DNA of 64,000 nucleotides from an uncultured Oscillospiraceae bacterium (GTDB lineage Bacteria > Bacillota > Clostridia > Oscillospirales > Acutalibacteraceae), in the NCBI GenBank assembly GCA_900546265.1, contig URCA01000001.1, forward strand, positions 124,001 through 188,000, in the 5' to 3' direction. Made by a program: the position numbers and the translations under genes. Below are positions 44,212 through 52,937 of this stretch, one piece after another (the stretch's first letter is position 1; each line of letters starts with the position of its first letter). The notes below the pieces were generated by a model. It searched no databases and was not told the origin of the DNA. It saw only the letters and a list, made by a program, of their open reading frames with translations.

Positions 44212-44921
44212 AGGAAAAGCTGCGCCTTAAAACGGCGAACCCCGCCAGCGCCGCCCCAGTCAAGCTGGCCTTTTTAGGGGACAGCGTGACCCACGGCTGC
44301 TTTGAAATCATCGAGAAGGCGGCCGGCTGCTTCGACTGCGTGTACGATCAGGACGCGGTCTATCACAATCGTCTGCGCCGGCAGCTGGCCGCCGTTTTTC
44401 CGAACTGCCCGGCGACGATTATTAACGCAGGCATCAGCGGCGGCTCCGCTCAGCAGGGGGCGGAGCGTGTGCGCCGGGACGTTATCGAGGCCGGCCCCGA
44501 CTTGGCCGTGGTCTGTTTCGGGCTCAACGACGCGCTCCAGCCCGATGGCCTGGAGGGATACCGGCAGGGCTTGTCCTCCATTTTCCGTCAGCTGAAGGAG
44601 GCCGGGATACAGACGCTGTTCATGACGCCAAACATGATGTGCACCGCCGTCAGCCCACAGATCCCCGCGGGCTGGCAGCGGGAGACGGGCGAGGCCTGCG
44701 CCGCCGTTCAGTGCGGCGGCACGATGGATCGGTTTATGGACGAGGCCCGGGCGCTCTGCGCCCGGGAAAAAGTGCCCGTGTGCGACTGCTACGCGGACTG
44801 GAAGAGGCTGGAGGCGTTGGGGGCGGATATCCCCTGCCTGCTGTCCAACCATATCAACCACCCCACCCGGGAGATGCACGCGCTGTTCGCGGCCCGGCTG
44901 TTCGAAGCCATCATATTGTAA
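44202..44921 (+). CDS. SGNH/GDSL hydrolase
   Basis: A 239-residue esterase. Block I is LAFLGDSVTHGCFE with the nucleophile Ser, block II NAGISGGSAQQG, block III VVCFGLNDAL, and block V LSNHINHPTREMH with the catalytic His. No signal peptide. Related enzymes deacetylate plant oligosaccharides, often rhamnogalacturonan, which fits the following GH78 gene. It overlaps the upstream esterase by 10 bases and precedes the GH78 start by 11. Confidence 0.85.
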   Translation: MDLKEKLRLKTANPASAAPVKLAFLGDSVTHGCFEIIEKAAGCFDCVYDQDAVYHNRLRRQLAAVFPNCPATIINAGISGGSAQQGAERVRRDVIEAGPDLAVVCFGLNDALQPDGLEGYRQGLSSIFRQLKEAGIQTLFMTPNMMCTAVSPQIPAGWQRETGEACAAVQCGGTMDRFMDEARALCAREKVPVCDCYADWKRLEALGADIPCLLSNHINHPTREMHALFAARLFEAIIL

Positions 44922-44932
44922 GGAGGCCTGTT

Positions 44933-47509
44933 ATGCTGCAGATACACCGGCTGCGCCTGGATCATGGAGCACTGGAGGGGGAAAACCGCCGGCGGGTGAC
45001 CAACAACCCCACCCCCTGTTTTTCCTGGGCTGCGGCGGCGGACGGAAAAGAACGGCGGCAAGCCGCCTGCCGGGTGACGGTTTCCAGCGGAGCGAGCCCG
45101 CTGTGGGACAGCGGCTGGATCGAACAGGAGGCCCAGGAGCTTCGGTATGCCGGCCCGCCCCTTCCCGCGGAACGGCGGATCGCTTTCACCGTTGAAATCC
45201 GGGACGCCTGCGGGGAACAGAGCCCGCCCGCCTCCGCCTGGTTCTACCTTTCCGCGCTGCCGGGCCTCCCGGCAAACTGGATCGCCCCGCAGGAGGATGT
45301 GCCGGGCCGCCCGCTGTATTTCCGCCGCCGCTTTGCCGTGCGCCCCGGCCTGGAGAGCGCGGCGCTGTACATCTGCGGCCTGGGGTACCACCAGGCCGCG
45401 CTGGACGGCGTCGACTTGACCGACGCGGTTCTCGACCCGGCGGTGACCGACTATTCCAAACGGGTTTCCTATGTATTTCTGCCTGAGCTGGAGGAAAGGC
45501 TCGGGCCGGGGGAGCACTGCCTGAGCGTTGTCGTGGCCGAAGGCTGGCGGCGCAACGAGGGGCCGTATCTCCGGTGTATCGGGGAAAGGGCCATCCCATT
45601 TTTCGGCCGGCCCCAGCTGTCCGCGCTGCTGCGCCTTGGCTATGCCGACGGAACGGTGGAGACGGTGGAGGCCGACGAAAGCTGGCTCTGCGGGACGGGG
45701 GAAATCGTCAGCGCCCATCTGTTCAACGGCGAGACCACCGACCGGCGCCAGGCAGTCCCCGGTTGGAACCGGGCGGACGGGGAGCCGAAGGAATTTCAGC
45801 CGGCGCGGCGGGTGCCGCCGCCCGGCGGCGTCCCGGAGGTGATGGAGCTGGAGCCCATCCGGGAGCAGGAGCGGGTTCCCGCCCGCTCGGTCACCCCGCT
45901 GCGGGATGGGGTGTCCATCGTGGATTTTGGGAAAAACCTGGCCGGGGTCTGCCGCCTGAAGCTGCCTGACCGGCTGCTTCCCGGGCAGGAGATTGTGCTG
46001 GAGCACATGGAGTTTCTGGACGAGGAGGGCGATCTCTATCTGCCCACCCTGCGGGGAGCCCGCTGCCGCGATACCTATATCGCCGCCGGGGACGGACAGG
46101 ATCCGGCCTTCTGGCAGCCCCGTTTCACCTATCACGGGTTCCGCTACGCCCGGGTCACCGGCCTGCCGCTGGTGGATAAGGCGGACATCCAAGCGGTGGT
46201 TCTGCGCACCGACGCGGCGCCCGCCGGCGTTTTCACCTGCGGCAGCGGCCTGGTGAACGCCATCCAGGCCGCCATTGTCCAGACGGAACGCTCCAACATG
46301 CACAGCCTGCTCACCGACTGCCCGCAGCGGGACGAACGGATGGGCTGGCTCAACGACGCCACCGTCCGCTTTGAAGAAACCCCCTACAACTTCGACATCG
46401 GCCGCCTGTTTCCCAAGGTTATCCGGGACATTCTGGACACGCAGGAGGCCGATGGTTCCATCACCTGCACGGCCCCCCGGATTTACGGGGAACGCCCGGC
46501 CGACCCGGTCTGTTCCTCCTTCCTGGTGGCGGGGCTGCAGGCGCTGCTGCACACGGGCAACCTGGATATCCTGCGTCAGGCCTACGACGGCTTCGTGCGC
46601 TGGGAAGAGTGCCTGGAGGGACTGGCCGACGGGTATATCCTCCGCTACTCCCATTACGGTGACTGGGCCGGGCCGGTGTACGCCTGCGAGGGCGGCGACA
46701 CCGACATCGACGCGGTGCGATCCCTGGAAACGCCCGGCGAGCTGCTGTCCACCGGCTATTTCTACTACAACGCCGTGCTGCTCGCGGATTTTGCCGGCCG
46801 GCTACAGCGCCCGCAGGACGCGGCGCGCTTCAGCGCCCTGGCCGCGTCCATCCGGGAGGCCATGCTGGCCCTCTGGTGGGACGGGAAGAGCGGCCGGATG
46901 GCCACCGGCTCCCAGGGCTGCCAGAGCTTTGCCCTCTGGCTCGGCATCCTGCCGGAGGAAGGGCGCGCCCTAGCGGCCCGCCGCCTCCACGAGGATCTGG
47001 TCCGCCGGGACTATCGGATCACCACCGGCAACCTCTGCACCCGGTATTTGATGGACGCGCTGACCGAAAACGGATACGTGGACGACGCGTGGCGGCTGAT
47101 CACCCGGGAGGAATACCCCTCCATCGGCTACATGCTGCAGCAGGAGGCCACCACGATTTGGGAGCGGTTCGAGCTGAAAAAGACGCCGGGGATGAACTCT
47201 CACAACCATCCCATGTATGGGGCGGTAGGCTACTGGTTTTACGCCTATATCGCCGGGGTGAGGCCGACCGCTCCCGGCTTTGCCGAGGCGGACATCCGGC
47301 CGTTTTTCCCGGAAGCGCTGCAGTCCGCGAGTGCCGTGCTGGACACGGTGCGCGGCGAGCTGAGCGTGCGCTGGGTGAAGCGGTACGGGGCGGTGTGGCT
47401 GTATGTGACCGTTCCCTTCGGTGTTCGGGCGACGGTGTATTTCGGGGAAAGCCCCGTACAGATTGGCAGCGGTAGCTGGACGTTTTCCCGCCCTCTTCCG
47501 CCCGCCTGA
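44933..47509 (+). CDS. GH78 alpha-L-rhamnosidase
   Basis: An 858-residue family 78 glycoside hydrolase that removes terminal alpha-L-rhamnose. N-terminal beta-sandwich domains (SWAAAADGKERRQAACRVTV, then a carbohydrate-binding part with YICGLGYHQAALDG) precede the (alpha/alpha)6 barrel. The barrel has the hallmark DCPQRDERMGWLND (about 462-475, general acid Glu) and EATTIWERF (about 740, general base Glu). A C-terminal sandwich closes the protein (VRGELSVRWVKRYG). No signal peptide, so it is probably intracellular. AGGAGG lies 7 bases before ATG 44933; longer in-frame readings run into the upstream gene. Confidence 0.93.
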   Translation: MLQIHRLRLDHGALEGENRRRVTNNPTPCFSWAAAADGKERRQAACRVTVSSGASPLWDSGWIEQEAQELRYAGPPLPAERRIAFTVEIRDACGEQSPPASAWFYLSALPGLPANWIAPQEDVPGRPLYFRRRFAVRPGLESAALYICGLGYHQAALDGVDLTDAVLDPAVTDYSKRVSYVFLPELEERLGPGEHCLSVVVAEGWRRNEGPYLRCIGERAIPFFGRPQLSALLRLGYADGTVETVEADESWLCGTGEIVSAHLFNGETTDRRQAVPGWNRADGEPKEFQPARRVPPPGGVPEVMELEPIREQERVPARSVTPLRDGVSIVDFGKNLAGVCRLKLPDRLLPGQEIVLEHMEFLDEEGDLYLPTLRGARCRDTYIAAGDGQDPAFWQPRFTYHGFRYARVTGLPLVDKADIQAVVLRTDAAPAGVFTCGSGLVNAIQAAIVQTERSNMHSLLTDCPQRDERMGWLNDATVRFEETPYNFDIGRLFPKVIRDILDTQEADGSITCTAPRIYGERPADPVCSSFLVAGLQALLHTGNLDILRQAYDGFVRWEECLEGLADGYILRYSHYGDWAGPVYACEGGDTDIDAVRSLETPGELLSTGYFYYNAVLLADFAGRLQRPQDAARFSALAASIREAMLALWWDGKSGRMATGSQGCQSFALWLGILPEEGRALAARRLHEDLVRRDYRITTGNLCTRYLMDALTENGYVDDAWRLITREEYPSIGYMLQQEATTIWERFELKKTPGMNSHNHPMYGAVGYWFYAYIAGVRPTAPGFAEADIRPFFPEALQSASAVLDTVRGELSVRWVKRYGAVWLYVTVPFGVRATVYFGESPVQIGSGSWTFSRPLPPA

Positions 47510-47512
47510 TAC

Positions 47513-47555
47513 GACGCAAAGAGGAGCAAGCCTGCGGCTTGCTCCTCTTTGCGTC
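47513..47555 (+). terminator. Strong stem-loop after GH78 gene
   Basis: 20-base perfect arms beginning GACGCAAAGAGG with a 3-base loop, 4 bases after the stop. It has no T-run on the plus strand but is very stable. Confidence 0.75.
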
Positions 47556-47595
47556 AAAAAAAGCACGCATTTTTCGCACTTTACAAGAATTTTGC

Positions 47596-47626
47596 GAAAA
47601 AAGCCGCACGCTTGACGCGTGCGGCT
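47596..47626 (-). terminator. Terminator after homocysteine methyltransferase
   Basis: AGCCGCACGC/GCGTGCGGCT stem, 5-base loop, with a T-run following on the minus strand. It lies 9 bases after the gene. Confidence 0.85.
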
Positions 47627-47634
47627 GTGCCGTT

Positions 47635-48828
47635 TCAGAACAAAATCGCACCGAAGTGCAGCGCAATGTCCTCCAGCAGATCCCGTTCGATTTCGCACAG
47701 AGAATCCACCAGCAGGCGGCCGGGGAACCGGAGAAGAACCGCGTCCAGCACCAGGGCGTCGTCGGTATAAATCATGATGGGCAGGCGGCTGACCCGCGCG
47801 GCCTCGAGCAGCACGGGGATGTCCTCCATCTCCGCCACATGCACCCGCGCCGCGGTATACGTATCCTCCGCCTCGATGAAGGCGTCGGCCAGGTTGCTGT
47901 CGCAGGGAAGGGGCGGGGAAGGCTCCGGGTCGTCCCCTAAAAAGAAGGCTTCCTGCTCCCCGGCGGCGGCGTGACCGTCCACCTCGGGAGAGCCGATGAC
48001 GGGAAACCGGTCGAGCAGGCCCCGCAGCACCGCCATATGCTCCGGCAGAGTGCCGCAGCAGCCCCCTACCACGGCCGCGCCGGCCCCCAGCAAATCCGCC
48101 ATGTCCTCCGAAAACTGGAGGGGGGACAGCGTGCCGCCGTCCGGCAGAGTGGCGCTGGGCTGGGCGATCAGGGGCACCTGCGCATAGGGCAAGGCCTCCT
48201 CCAGCTGTTCCCGCGCCGCCGGTATCGAGCAGCAGTTGACCCCCACAGCGGCGGCGCCCAGGGCCTGCAGGGTGATGACGCAGGGCAGCAGGCACGCCCC
48301 GGACAGGGTACGTCCTTCCTCGTCCACCGCCATGGTGACAAAAACCGGCAGGCCGGTGGAGCGGGCGGCCAGCAGGGCGGCCCGCGCCTCATTTAGGCTG
48401 GTCATGGTTTCGACAAGAAGGAGATCCGCCCCCGCCTCTTTGAGGGCGATCGCCTGCTCCTCAAAGATGGCGACGGCCTCCTCCATGGAGAGAACCGGCT
48501 CATCCTCCTCGCCATAGGGCTCCAGCCGGCGGCCGGTGGGCGACAGATTGCCCGCGATTTTGCACCCCGGAGCCGCCTGGCGACTGAGGGCGACCAGGCG
48601 GCGGTTGATCGCCGCCGTCTGCTCCGCCAGGCCGAAGGCGGCCAACCGGGCCCGGTTGGCCCCGAAGGTGGGGGCGGTAATCACGTCGCAGCCGGCGGCC
48701 GCGTACCGCCGCTGCAGCTGCAACAGGGCTTCCGGGTTCTCCAGTATCCATTGTTCGGTACAGGCGCCGGGTGGCATGCCGGCGGCCAGCAGGGCCGTGC
48801 CGGTGGCGCCGTCCATCAAGAGCCTCAT
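47635..48828 (-). CDS. Homocysteine S-methyltransferase, with truncated pterin-type tail
   Basis: A zinc-dependent methyltransferase of 397 residues. The N-terminal barrel (MDGATGTALLAAGMPPGACTEQW, FGANRARL) has the zinc Cys ligands in VGVNCCSIP and GGCCGTLPEH, as in MetH or BHMT. The last 105 residues (DAFIEAEDTYTAARV... RLPIMIYTDDALVLDAVLL, VDSLCEIE, IALHFGAILF) resemble the beginning of a pterin-binding methyltransferase domain that then stops, so it may be a shortened MetH-like fusion. No cobalamin domain follows. It makes methionine; the methyl donor is uncertain. ATG 48828 has AAAGGAA upstream. Confidence 0.82.
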   Translation of the reverse strand: MRLLMDGATGTALLAAGMPPGACTEQWILENPEALLQLQRRYAAAGCDVITAPTFGANRARLAAFGLAEQTAAINRRLVALSRQAAPGCKIAGNLSPTGRRLEPYGEEDEPVLSMEEAVAIFEEQAIALKEAGADLLLVETMTSLNEARAALLAARSTGLPVFVTMAVDEEGRTLSGACLLPCVITLQALGAAAVGVNCCSIPAAREQLEEALPYAQVPLIAQPSATLPDGGTLSPLQFSEDMADLLGAGAAVVGGCCGTLPEHMAVLRGLLDRFPVIGSPEVDGHAAAGEQEAFFLGDDPEPSPPLPCDSNLADAFIEAEDTYTAARVHVAEMEDIPVLLEAARVSRLPIMIYTDDALVLDAVLLRFPGRLLVDSLCEIERDLLEDIALHFGAILF

Positions 48829-48854
48829 GGTCGGTTCCTTTCGATTCACAGAGA

Positions 48855-50534
48855 TTACATACTCTCCGGCGCGCCGATTTTCAGGAGATCCAGCGCGTTG
48901 CGCAGGGTCACGCGGGTGGCGTCGCACAGGGACAGCCGCGCCTGCATGAGGGACTCCTCCTCCCCCAGGACATGGCAGCTGTTATAAAACTTATGGAACA
49001 GGGTGGCCAGTTCCGTGCAGTACCGGGTGATGCGGGAGGGATCGTAGTCCTTGGCGGCCTCCACGATTTCACCGGTATAGCCGGCCAGGTGACGGATAAG
49101 CGCCTTCTCCTCCGGGGCGGCGAGCAGGGCCAGTTCCTCCGGCGTACAGGGCCGGGGCGCCGCCCCCTCCCGCTTGAAGATGGAGCAGATACGGGCATGG
49201 GCATACTGAACGTAGTAGACCGGGTTGGAGGCCGACTGCTCGATGGCCAGATCCAGGTCGAAATCAAACTGGGAGTTGGCCTCCCGGAGATTAAAGTAGA
49301 AGCGGGCGGCGTCGATGGGGATTTCCTCCAGCAGGGTGACCAGGGTGATGGCCTTGCCCGAGCGCTTGGAGGCTTTGACCACCTCGCCGTCCCGGATGAG
49401 GCGCACCATCTGCATCAGCACCACGTCCAGGCGGGCGGGATCGACGCCCAGAGCTTGCAGCGCCGCCTTCAGGCGGGGGACGTATCCGTGATGATCCGCC
49501 CCCAGCACGTCGATGGCCTTGTCGTAGCCCCGGGTGACCAGCTTGTTGTAATGGTAGGCGATATCCGGCACCACATAGGTGAAAAAGCCGTTGGAACGCC
49601 GCAGCACGAAATCCTTGTCCGCGCCGAAATCGGTGGCCTTGAACCAGACGGCGCCTTCGCTTTCGTAGGTATAGCCCCGCGCGGTCAGCAGCTCCACCAC
49701 CTTGGCGGCCTCCCCGTTTTCGTGGAGGGTGGATTCCCTAAACCAGCAGTCGTAATGGATGCGGTAGGTGGCCAAATCCCGCTCGAGGCCGGCCACGTTC
49801 AAAGGCAGGGCGTAATCCACCAGGGCCTGGCGGCGCTCCTCCTCCGACGCGTCCACATAGCGGTCACCGTGGATGGCCGCGAAGGCCTTGGCGTGCTCCA
49901 CAATATCCTGGCCGTGATAGCTGTCCTCCGGCATCTCGACGCCGTCCCGGTAAAGCTGCAGATACCGCAGCTCCAGGGACATGCCGAATTTATTGATTTG
50001 GTTGCCGGCGTCGTTGATATAGAATTCCCGGCTGACCTGGTAGCCGGCGCGCTCCAGCACAGCGGCCAGGCAGTCGCCGATGGCCCCGCCCCGGGCGTTG
50101 CCGATGTGCATGGGGCCGGTGGGGTTGGCGGAGACGAACTCTACCAGCACCTTTTTCCCCTGGCCGTAGTCGGAGCGGCCGTAATCCGCCCCCTTGGCCA
50201 GCACGTCGGCCACCGCCGCCGCGTAAAAGGAAGGGGCCAGGAAGAAGTTGAGGAAGCCGGGGCCCGCCACCTCCGCCCGCTCGAGGAAGGTACCGGCCAG
50301 ATTCAGATGAGCGGCGATGGTTTCGGCGATTTTCCGCGGGGGCTGGCGGAAGGCGCGGGCGGACACCATGGCCACATTGGCGGCCAGATCGCCGTGACTC
50401 CGATCCGCGGGGATTTCAATGACAAAGGCGGGAATGGGCTCGCCGGGCAGCTCGCCGGCGGCCACGGCCTCCCCCAAGGCGGCGAGGATGGCCTCCCTCA
50501 GCTGTTCGTTTGCTTGCGTGACGACAGTAGACAT
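48855..50534 (-). CDS. argS: Arginyl-tRNA synthetase
   Basis: Class I aminoacyl-tRNA synthetase of 559 residues. The N-terminal Arg-tRNA binding domain is followed by HIGH as HIGN in ANPTGPMHIGNARGGAIGD, then REFYINDAGNQI, the ADHHGY segment, a KMSKS-equivalent as KASKRSG in EVVKASKRSGKAITL, and the DALR anticodon-binding domain (NLREANSQFDFDLDLAIEQSASNPVYYVQYAHARICSI). Full length. Cotranscribed with ywiB and murI upstream, with homocysteine methyltransferase after a 26-base gap. Confidence 0.97.
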   Translation of the reverse strand: MSTVVTQANEQLREAILAALGEAVAAGELPGEPIPAFVIEIPADRSHGDLAANVAMVSARAFRQPPRKIAETIAAHLNLAGTFLERAEVAGPGFLNFFLAPSFYAAAVADVLAKGADYGRSDYGQGKKVLVEFVSANPTGPMHIGNARGGAIGDCLAAVLERAGYQVSREFYINDAGNQINKFGMSLELRYLQLYRDGVEMPEDSYHGQDIVEHAKAFAAIHGDRYVDASEEERRQALVDYALPLNVAGLERDLATYRIHYDCWFRESTLHENGEAAKVVELLTARGYTYESEGAVWFKATDFGADKDFVLRRSNGFFTYVVPDIAYHYNKLVTRGYDKAIDVLGADHHGYVPRLKAALQALGVDPARLDVVLMQMVRLIRDGEVVKASKRSGKAITLVTLLEEIPIDAARFYFNLREANSQFDFDLDLAIEQSASNPVYYVQYAHARICSIFKREGAAPRPCTPEELALLAAPEEKALIRHLAGYTGEIVEAAKDYDPSRITRYCTELATLFHKFYNSCHVLGEEESLMQARLSLCDATRVTLRNALDLLKIGAPESM

Positions 50535-50638
50535 CTGGTTTTTTCTCCTTCTCCGGCGTTTTCTGCGCGGGAAGCCCGCAAACCGCCGCCCCCCGCCGGA
50601 GGAACGGTCGGACTTTTTTAAACCTCGTGCGGCATGGA

Positions 50639-51058
50639 TCAGGCCCCGGCCGGGCGGACGGAAATCCGTACGTCGTGACGGCCGGTGACGCTGCCGTTCA
50701 TGTCCAGCGTATAGCGGAAGCCCAGCCGGCCGCCCTTCTCGGTCAAATCCACCGACAAATCGTCGGCGTAAGCGCCGATCATCAGGTTGCCGTAAGGGGT
50801 TTCATAGCTATTGAGGTGCCGCTTGCCCTTTTCCAGCACCAGCAGGCTGTTCAGGGATCCGCTGCGCTCCAGCATCACCTGCCCAGGGGCGATGTGCAGG
50901 GTGGTCATGGCCCCTTCCAGGCCGGTGACCGAGGTCTCCTCATACCGCAGGCGGTAGCCGTCCGCGGTAGGCTCCAGGGTGCCGTCGGTGGTCAGCTCGA
51001 TGGTGTCGCTGTCCCCATCCAGCTGCTGGACGCCGACAATGGAAATCAAAACATCCAT
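50639..51058 (-). CDS. ywiB: DUF1934 protein (YwiB-like)
   Basis: A 139-residue calycin-like beta-barrel protein: ISIVGVQQLDGDSDTIELTTDG, RLRYEETSVTGLEGAMTTLHI, LVLEKGKRHLNSYETPYGNLMIG, GRLGFRYTLDMNG. This matches the DUF1934 family, which sits beside argS in Bacillus as ywiB. Function is unproven. No signal peptide. It lies between murI and argS on the same strand. Confidence 0.85.
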   Translation of the reverse strand: MDVLISIVGVQQLDGDSDTIELTTDGTLEPTADGYRLRYEETSVTGLEGAMTTLHIAPGQVMLERSGSLNSLLVLEKGKRHLNSYETPYGNLMIGAYADDLSVDLTEKGGRLGFRYTLDMNGSVTGRHDVRISVRPAGA

Positions 51059-51143
51059 GTATGTTCCGGCCTTTCTTATGCGCTCCTACCTGCCGGGGCG
51101 GACAAGCGTCAATTTCCCGCCGCCCGGCAGCTTGCTAGTGAAT

Positions 51144-51956
51144 TTATAAAGAATCGATATCCACCCGCTCGACGTCGTCCTCCACCTCCCGGCCCAGAAA
51201 AATCCGGGCCACATGGGAAAAATCGTCGGGACAGTCGCTGACATAGAAGCGGCAGGTTCCCCGCTTTTTGGTAAGGTTAAGGGCATCGTCCGCCTCCAGG
51301 GAACGGGCGCAGGCCAGGGCGGTTTCCCGCCCTGCGTCGATAAGGGTGACCTCATCGCCCAGTTCCTCCGACAGGAAGGGGGCCAGCAGGGGGAAATGGG
51401 TGCAGCCCAGGATGAGGGTGTCGATCCCCTCGGCCTTTAACGGCTGCATATAGCGGCGGACAATGGCCCGGGCCACCTCGTCCCCCGGCTCGATCCAGCC
51501 GTTCTCCACCAGGGGCACGAACAGCGGGCAGGCCGCGGCGAAAACCCGGACGGCGGGCCGAGCTGCCTCGATTCGCCGCTGAAAGGCGCCGGAACGGATG
51601 GTGGCGCTCGTGCCGATGACCCCGATGCGCCCCGACCGGCTCGCGGCCAGCGCGGCGTCGGCCGCCGGCTCTACCACCCCGCAGGCCGGCACCGGCAGGC
51701 GTTCCAGCACCCCAGGGGCGGTGGAACTGACGGTGCCGCAGGCGGCGATGATCCGCTTGACCCCGCCGCCCATCAGAAAGCGGCAGTCCTGCTCGGCGTA
51801 TTTCTCAATGGTTTCCCGGCTGCGGGTTCCGTAGGGCACCCGCCCGGTGTCTCCGAAGTATACGATATCCTCGGCGGGGAGCAGCTCGAGCAGACGGCGC
51901 ACCACCGTCAGCCCGCCCAGACCCGAATCAAAAACCCCGATGGGGCGGTTATCCAT
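51144..51956 (-). CDS. murI: Glutamate racemase
   Basis: Makes D-glutamate for peptidoglycan. The 270-residue protein has PIGVFDSGLGGLTVV (first Asp), ACGTVSS (catalytic Cys), GVIGTSATI and the second Cys in LILGCTHFPLL, with YFGDTGRVPYG. All catalytic residues are present. The C-terminus carries about 30 extra residues (KKRGTCRFYVSDCPDDFSHVARIFL) typical of Firmicute enzymes. The promoter is at 52048-52076. Confidence 0.96.
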   Translation of the reverse strand: MDNRPIGVFDSGLGGLTVVRRLLELLPAEDIVYFGDTGRVPYGTRSRETIEKYAEQDCRFLMGGGVKRIIAACGTVSSTAPGVLERLPVPACGVVEPAADAALAASRSGRIGVIGTSATIRSGAFQRRIEAARPAVRVFAAACPLFVPLVENGWIEPGDEVARAIVRRYMQPLKAEGIDTLILGCTHFPLLAPFLSEELGDEVTLIDAGRETALACARSLEADDALNLTKKRGTCRFYVSDCPDDFSHVARIFLGREVEDDVERVDIDSL

Positions 51957-52047
51957 GGCGGCATTCCTTCCTTTCCGGCATAGCCGACGGTTCTCTTTCG
52001 CGACGGGGCTGTCGCCCTATCATATATATGAAAGGAATCAATGGTAT

Positions 52048-52076
52048 ATCATAGCATATTCCGAAAAAGAGTGCAA
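52048..52076 (-). promoter_or_regulatory. Promoter of murI-ywiB-argS
   Basis: Minus strand TTGCAC, 17-base spacer, TATGAT, 92 bases before murI. Confidence 0.7.
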
Positions 52077-52175
52077 CCGCCGGTTTGCGGATATATAGAA
52101 AAAAGGAAAAGGAGGAGGTTGCTGCACAATGCGGTCGCTCTTCCGACATTCGCCGGGAGAGCGACGATATACGCT

Positions 52176-52218
52176 GAGGGGCGCGTTGCAAAATCTTACA
52201 TTTTGCAACGCGCCCCTC
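52176..52218. terminator. Strong stem-loop between murI promoter and XRE gene
   Basis: 19-base perfect arms starting GAGGGGCGCGTTG with a 5-base loop. T-rich sequence follows on the plus strand. It lies 36 bases past the stop of the minus-strand XRE gene. Confidence 0.75.
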
Positions 52219-52253
52219 TCTTTTCCGACAAAAACGCCGCCTTTATTCCGGGC

Positions 52254-52601
52254 TTACCGGCGCTCGGCTTCCTTCAGCTTGGCTTTCGCGTCCAGCCGTT
52301 TATAGAGAACAAATTCCACATAGTTTAGAATCTCGTCGATTTCCGCCTCCGTGAATTTGGCCGGCAGCCGGATGTAATTGCGCGGCTCTTTATAAGGGGA
52401 AGGGTTGTCTGTCACCCCCACCAGATAATCGACCGAAACACCGAAATATTCCGCCATGGCAATTTTGATAATATCGGGCGGCTCGCTTTTATCCCGCTCA
52501 TAGGAGGAAATGGAGTGTTTGTTAATATTCAGAACGCCCGCAAGCTCATCCTGCGTCAGTCCGGCGTCCTTGCGCAAATCCAAAAGCCGCTCGCCTATCA
52601 A
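52254..52601 (-). CDS. XRE-family regulator next to polysaccharide operon
   Basis: A 115-residue regulator. The N-terminal helix-turn-helix (ERLLDLRKDAGLTQDELAGVLNINKHSISSYERDKSEPPDIIKIAMAEYFGVSVDYLVG) is followed by a C-terminal helical segment (FTEAEIDEILNYVEFVLYKRLDAKAKL) that may dimerise. The start is TTG 52601 with GAGGTG 7 bases upstream. It is divergent from the exopolysaccharide operon. Two TTCGATTTCGA sites lie around the first promoter between them, so it is a candidate repressor of that operon and of itself. Confidence 0.85.
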   Translation of the reverse strand: MIGERLLDLRKDAGLTQDELAGVLNINKHSISSYERDKSEPPDIIKIAMAEYFGVSVDYLVGVTDNPSPYKEPRNYIRLPAKFTEAEIDEILNYVEFVLYKRLDAKAKLKEAERR

Positions 52602-52649
52602 CCTGTGTCACCTCACTCAACCGCAACCTGGAACTAATTATAGAATAAA

Positions 52650-52661
52650 ATTCGATTTCGA
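52650..52661. promoter_or_regulatory. Operator-like site 1
   Basis: ATTCGATTTCGA, same sequence as 52712-52723; 10 bases before the -35 box of the first promoter and close to the XRE gene start. Confidence 0.45.
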
Positions 52662-52670
52662 TCTCAATAG

Positions 52671-52700
52671 TTGACAATTAAGACCACAATCGCGTATAAT
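52671..52700 (+). promoter_or_regulatory. First promoter of polysaccharide operon
   Basis: TTGACA, 18-base spacer, TATAAT: both boxes perfect. It is bracketed by the two operator-like sites. Confidence 0.7.
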
Positions 52701-52711
52701 AGTAGAAAATT

Positions 52712-52723
52712 ATTCGATTTCGA
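52712..52723. promoter_or_regulatory. Operator-like site 2
   Basis: ATTCGATTTCGA followed by A, giving TTCGA-TT-TCGAA with dyad symmetry; lies at about +5 to +16 of the first promoter, where a bound repressor would block initiation. Confidence 0.5.
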
Positions 52724-52908
52724 AGAAGGGGGGCATTTATTTTCTAAAGTATCCATCCGCGAGGGCAGTCTCGCAACAATTGTGAAGTATTACCACGAAT
52801 TGAAGGAAACTCGGTTTGGCAGATTCGCCTGTTTCGAAAGTATCTGGCTTCCAATTCCGGTAAAGATAACAGAAGTGTACATTCCCTAATGGAAATAAAG
52901 CCATTGGC

Positions 52909-52937
52909 TTGACTTCGATCAGGAAAACCGGTATAAT
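52909..52937 (+). promoter_or_regulatory. Second promoter of polysaccharide operon
   Basis: TTGACT, 17-base spacer, TATAAT, 160 bases before the first gene. No operator-like site is near it. Confidence 0.7.

Noticed and set aside
52129..52305. Small plus-strand frame after a GGAGGAGG-like sequence
   Set aside because: Despite the ribosome-like sequence, it reads through the 19-base inverted repeat and into the XRE gene on the other strand, and the peptide has no recognisable features.
52671..52889. 72-codon plus-strand frame in the polysaccharide operon leader
   Set aside because: Its only start coincides with the -35 box of a perfect promoter, and no later start has a ribosome site.
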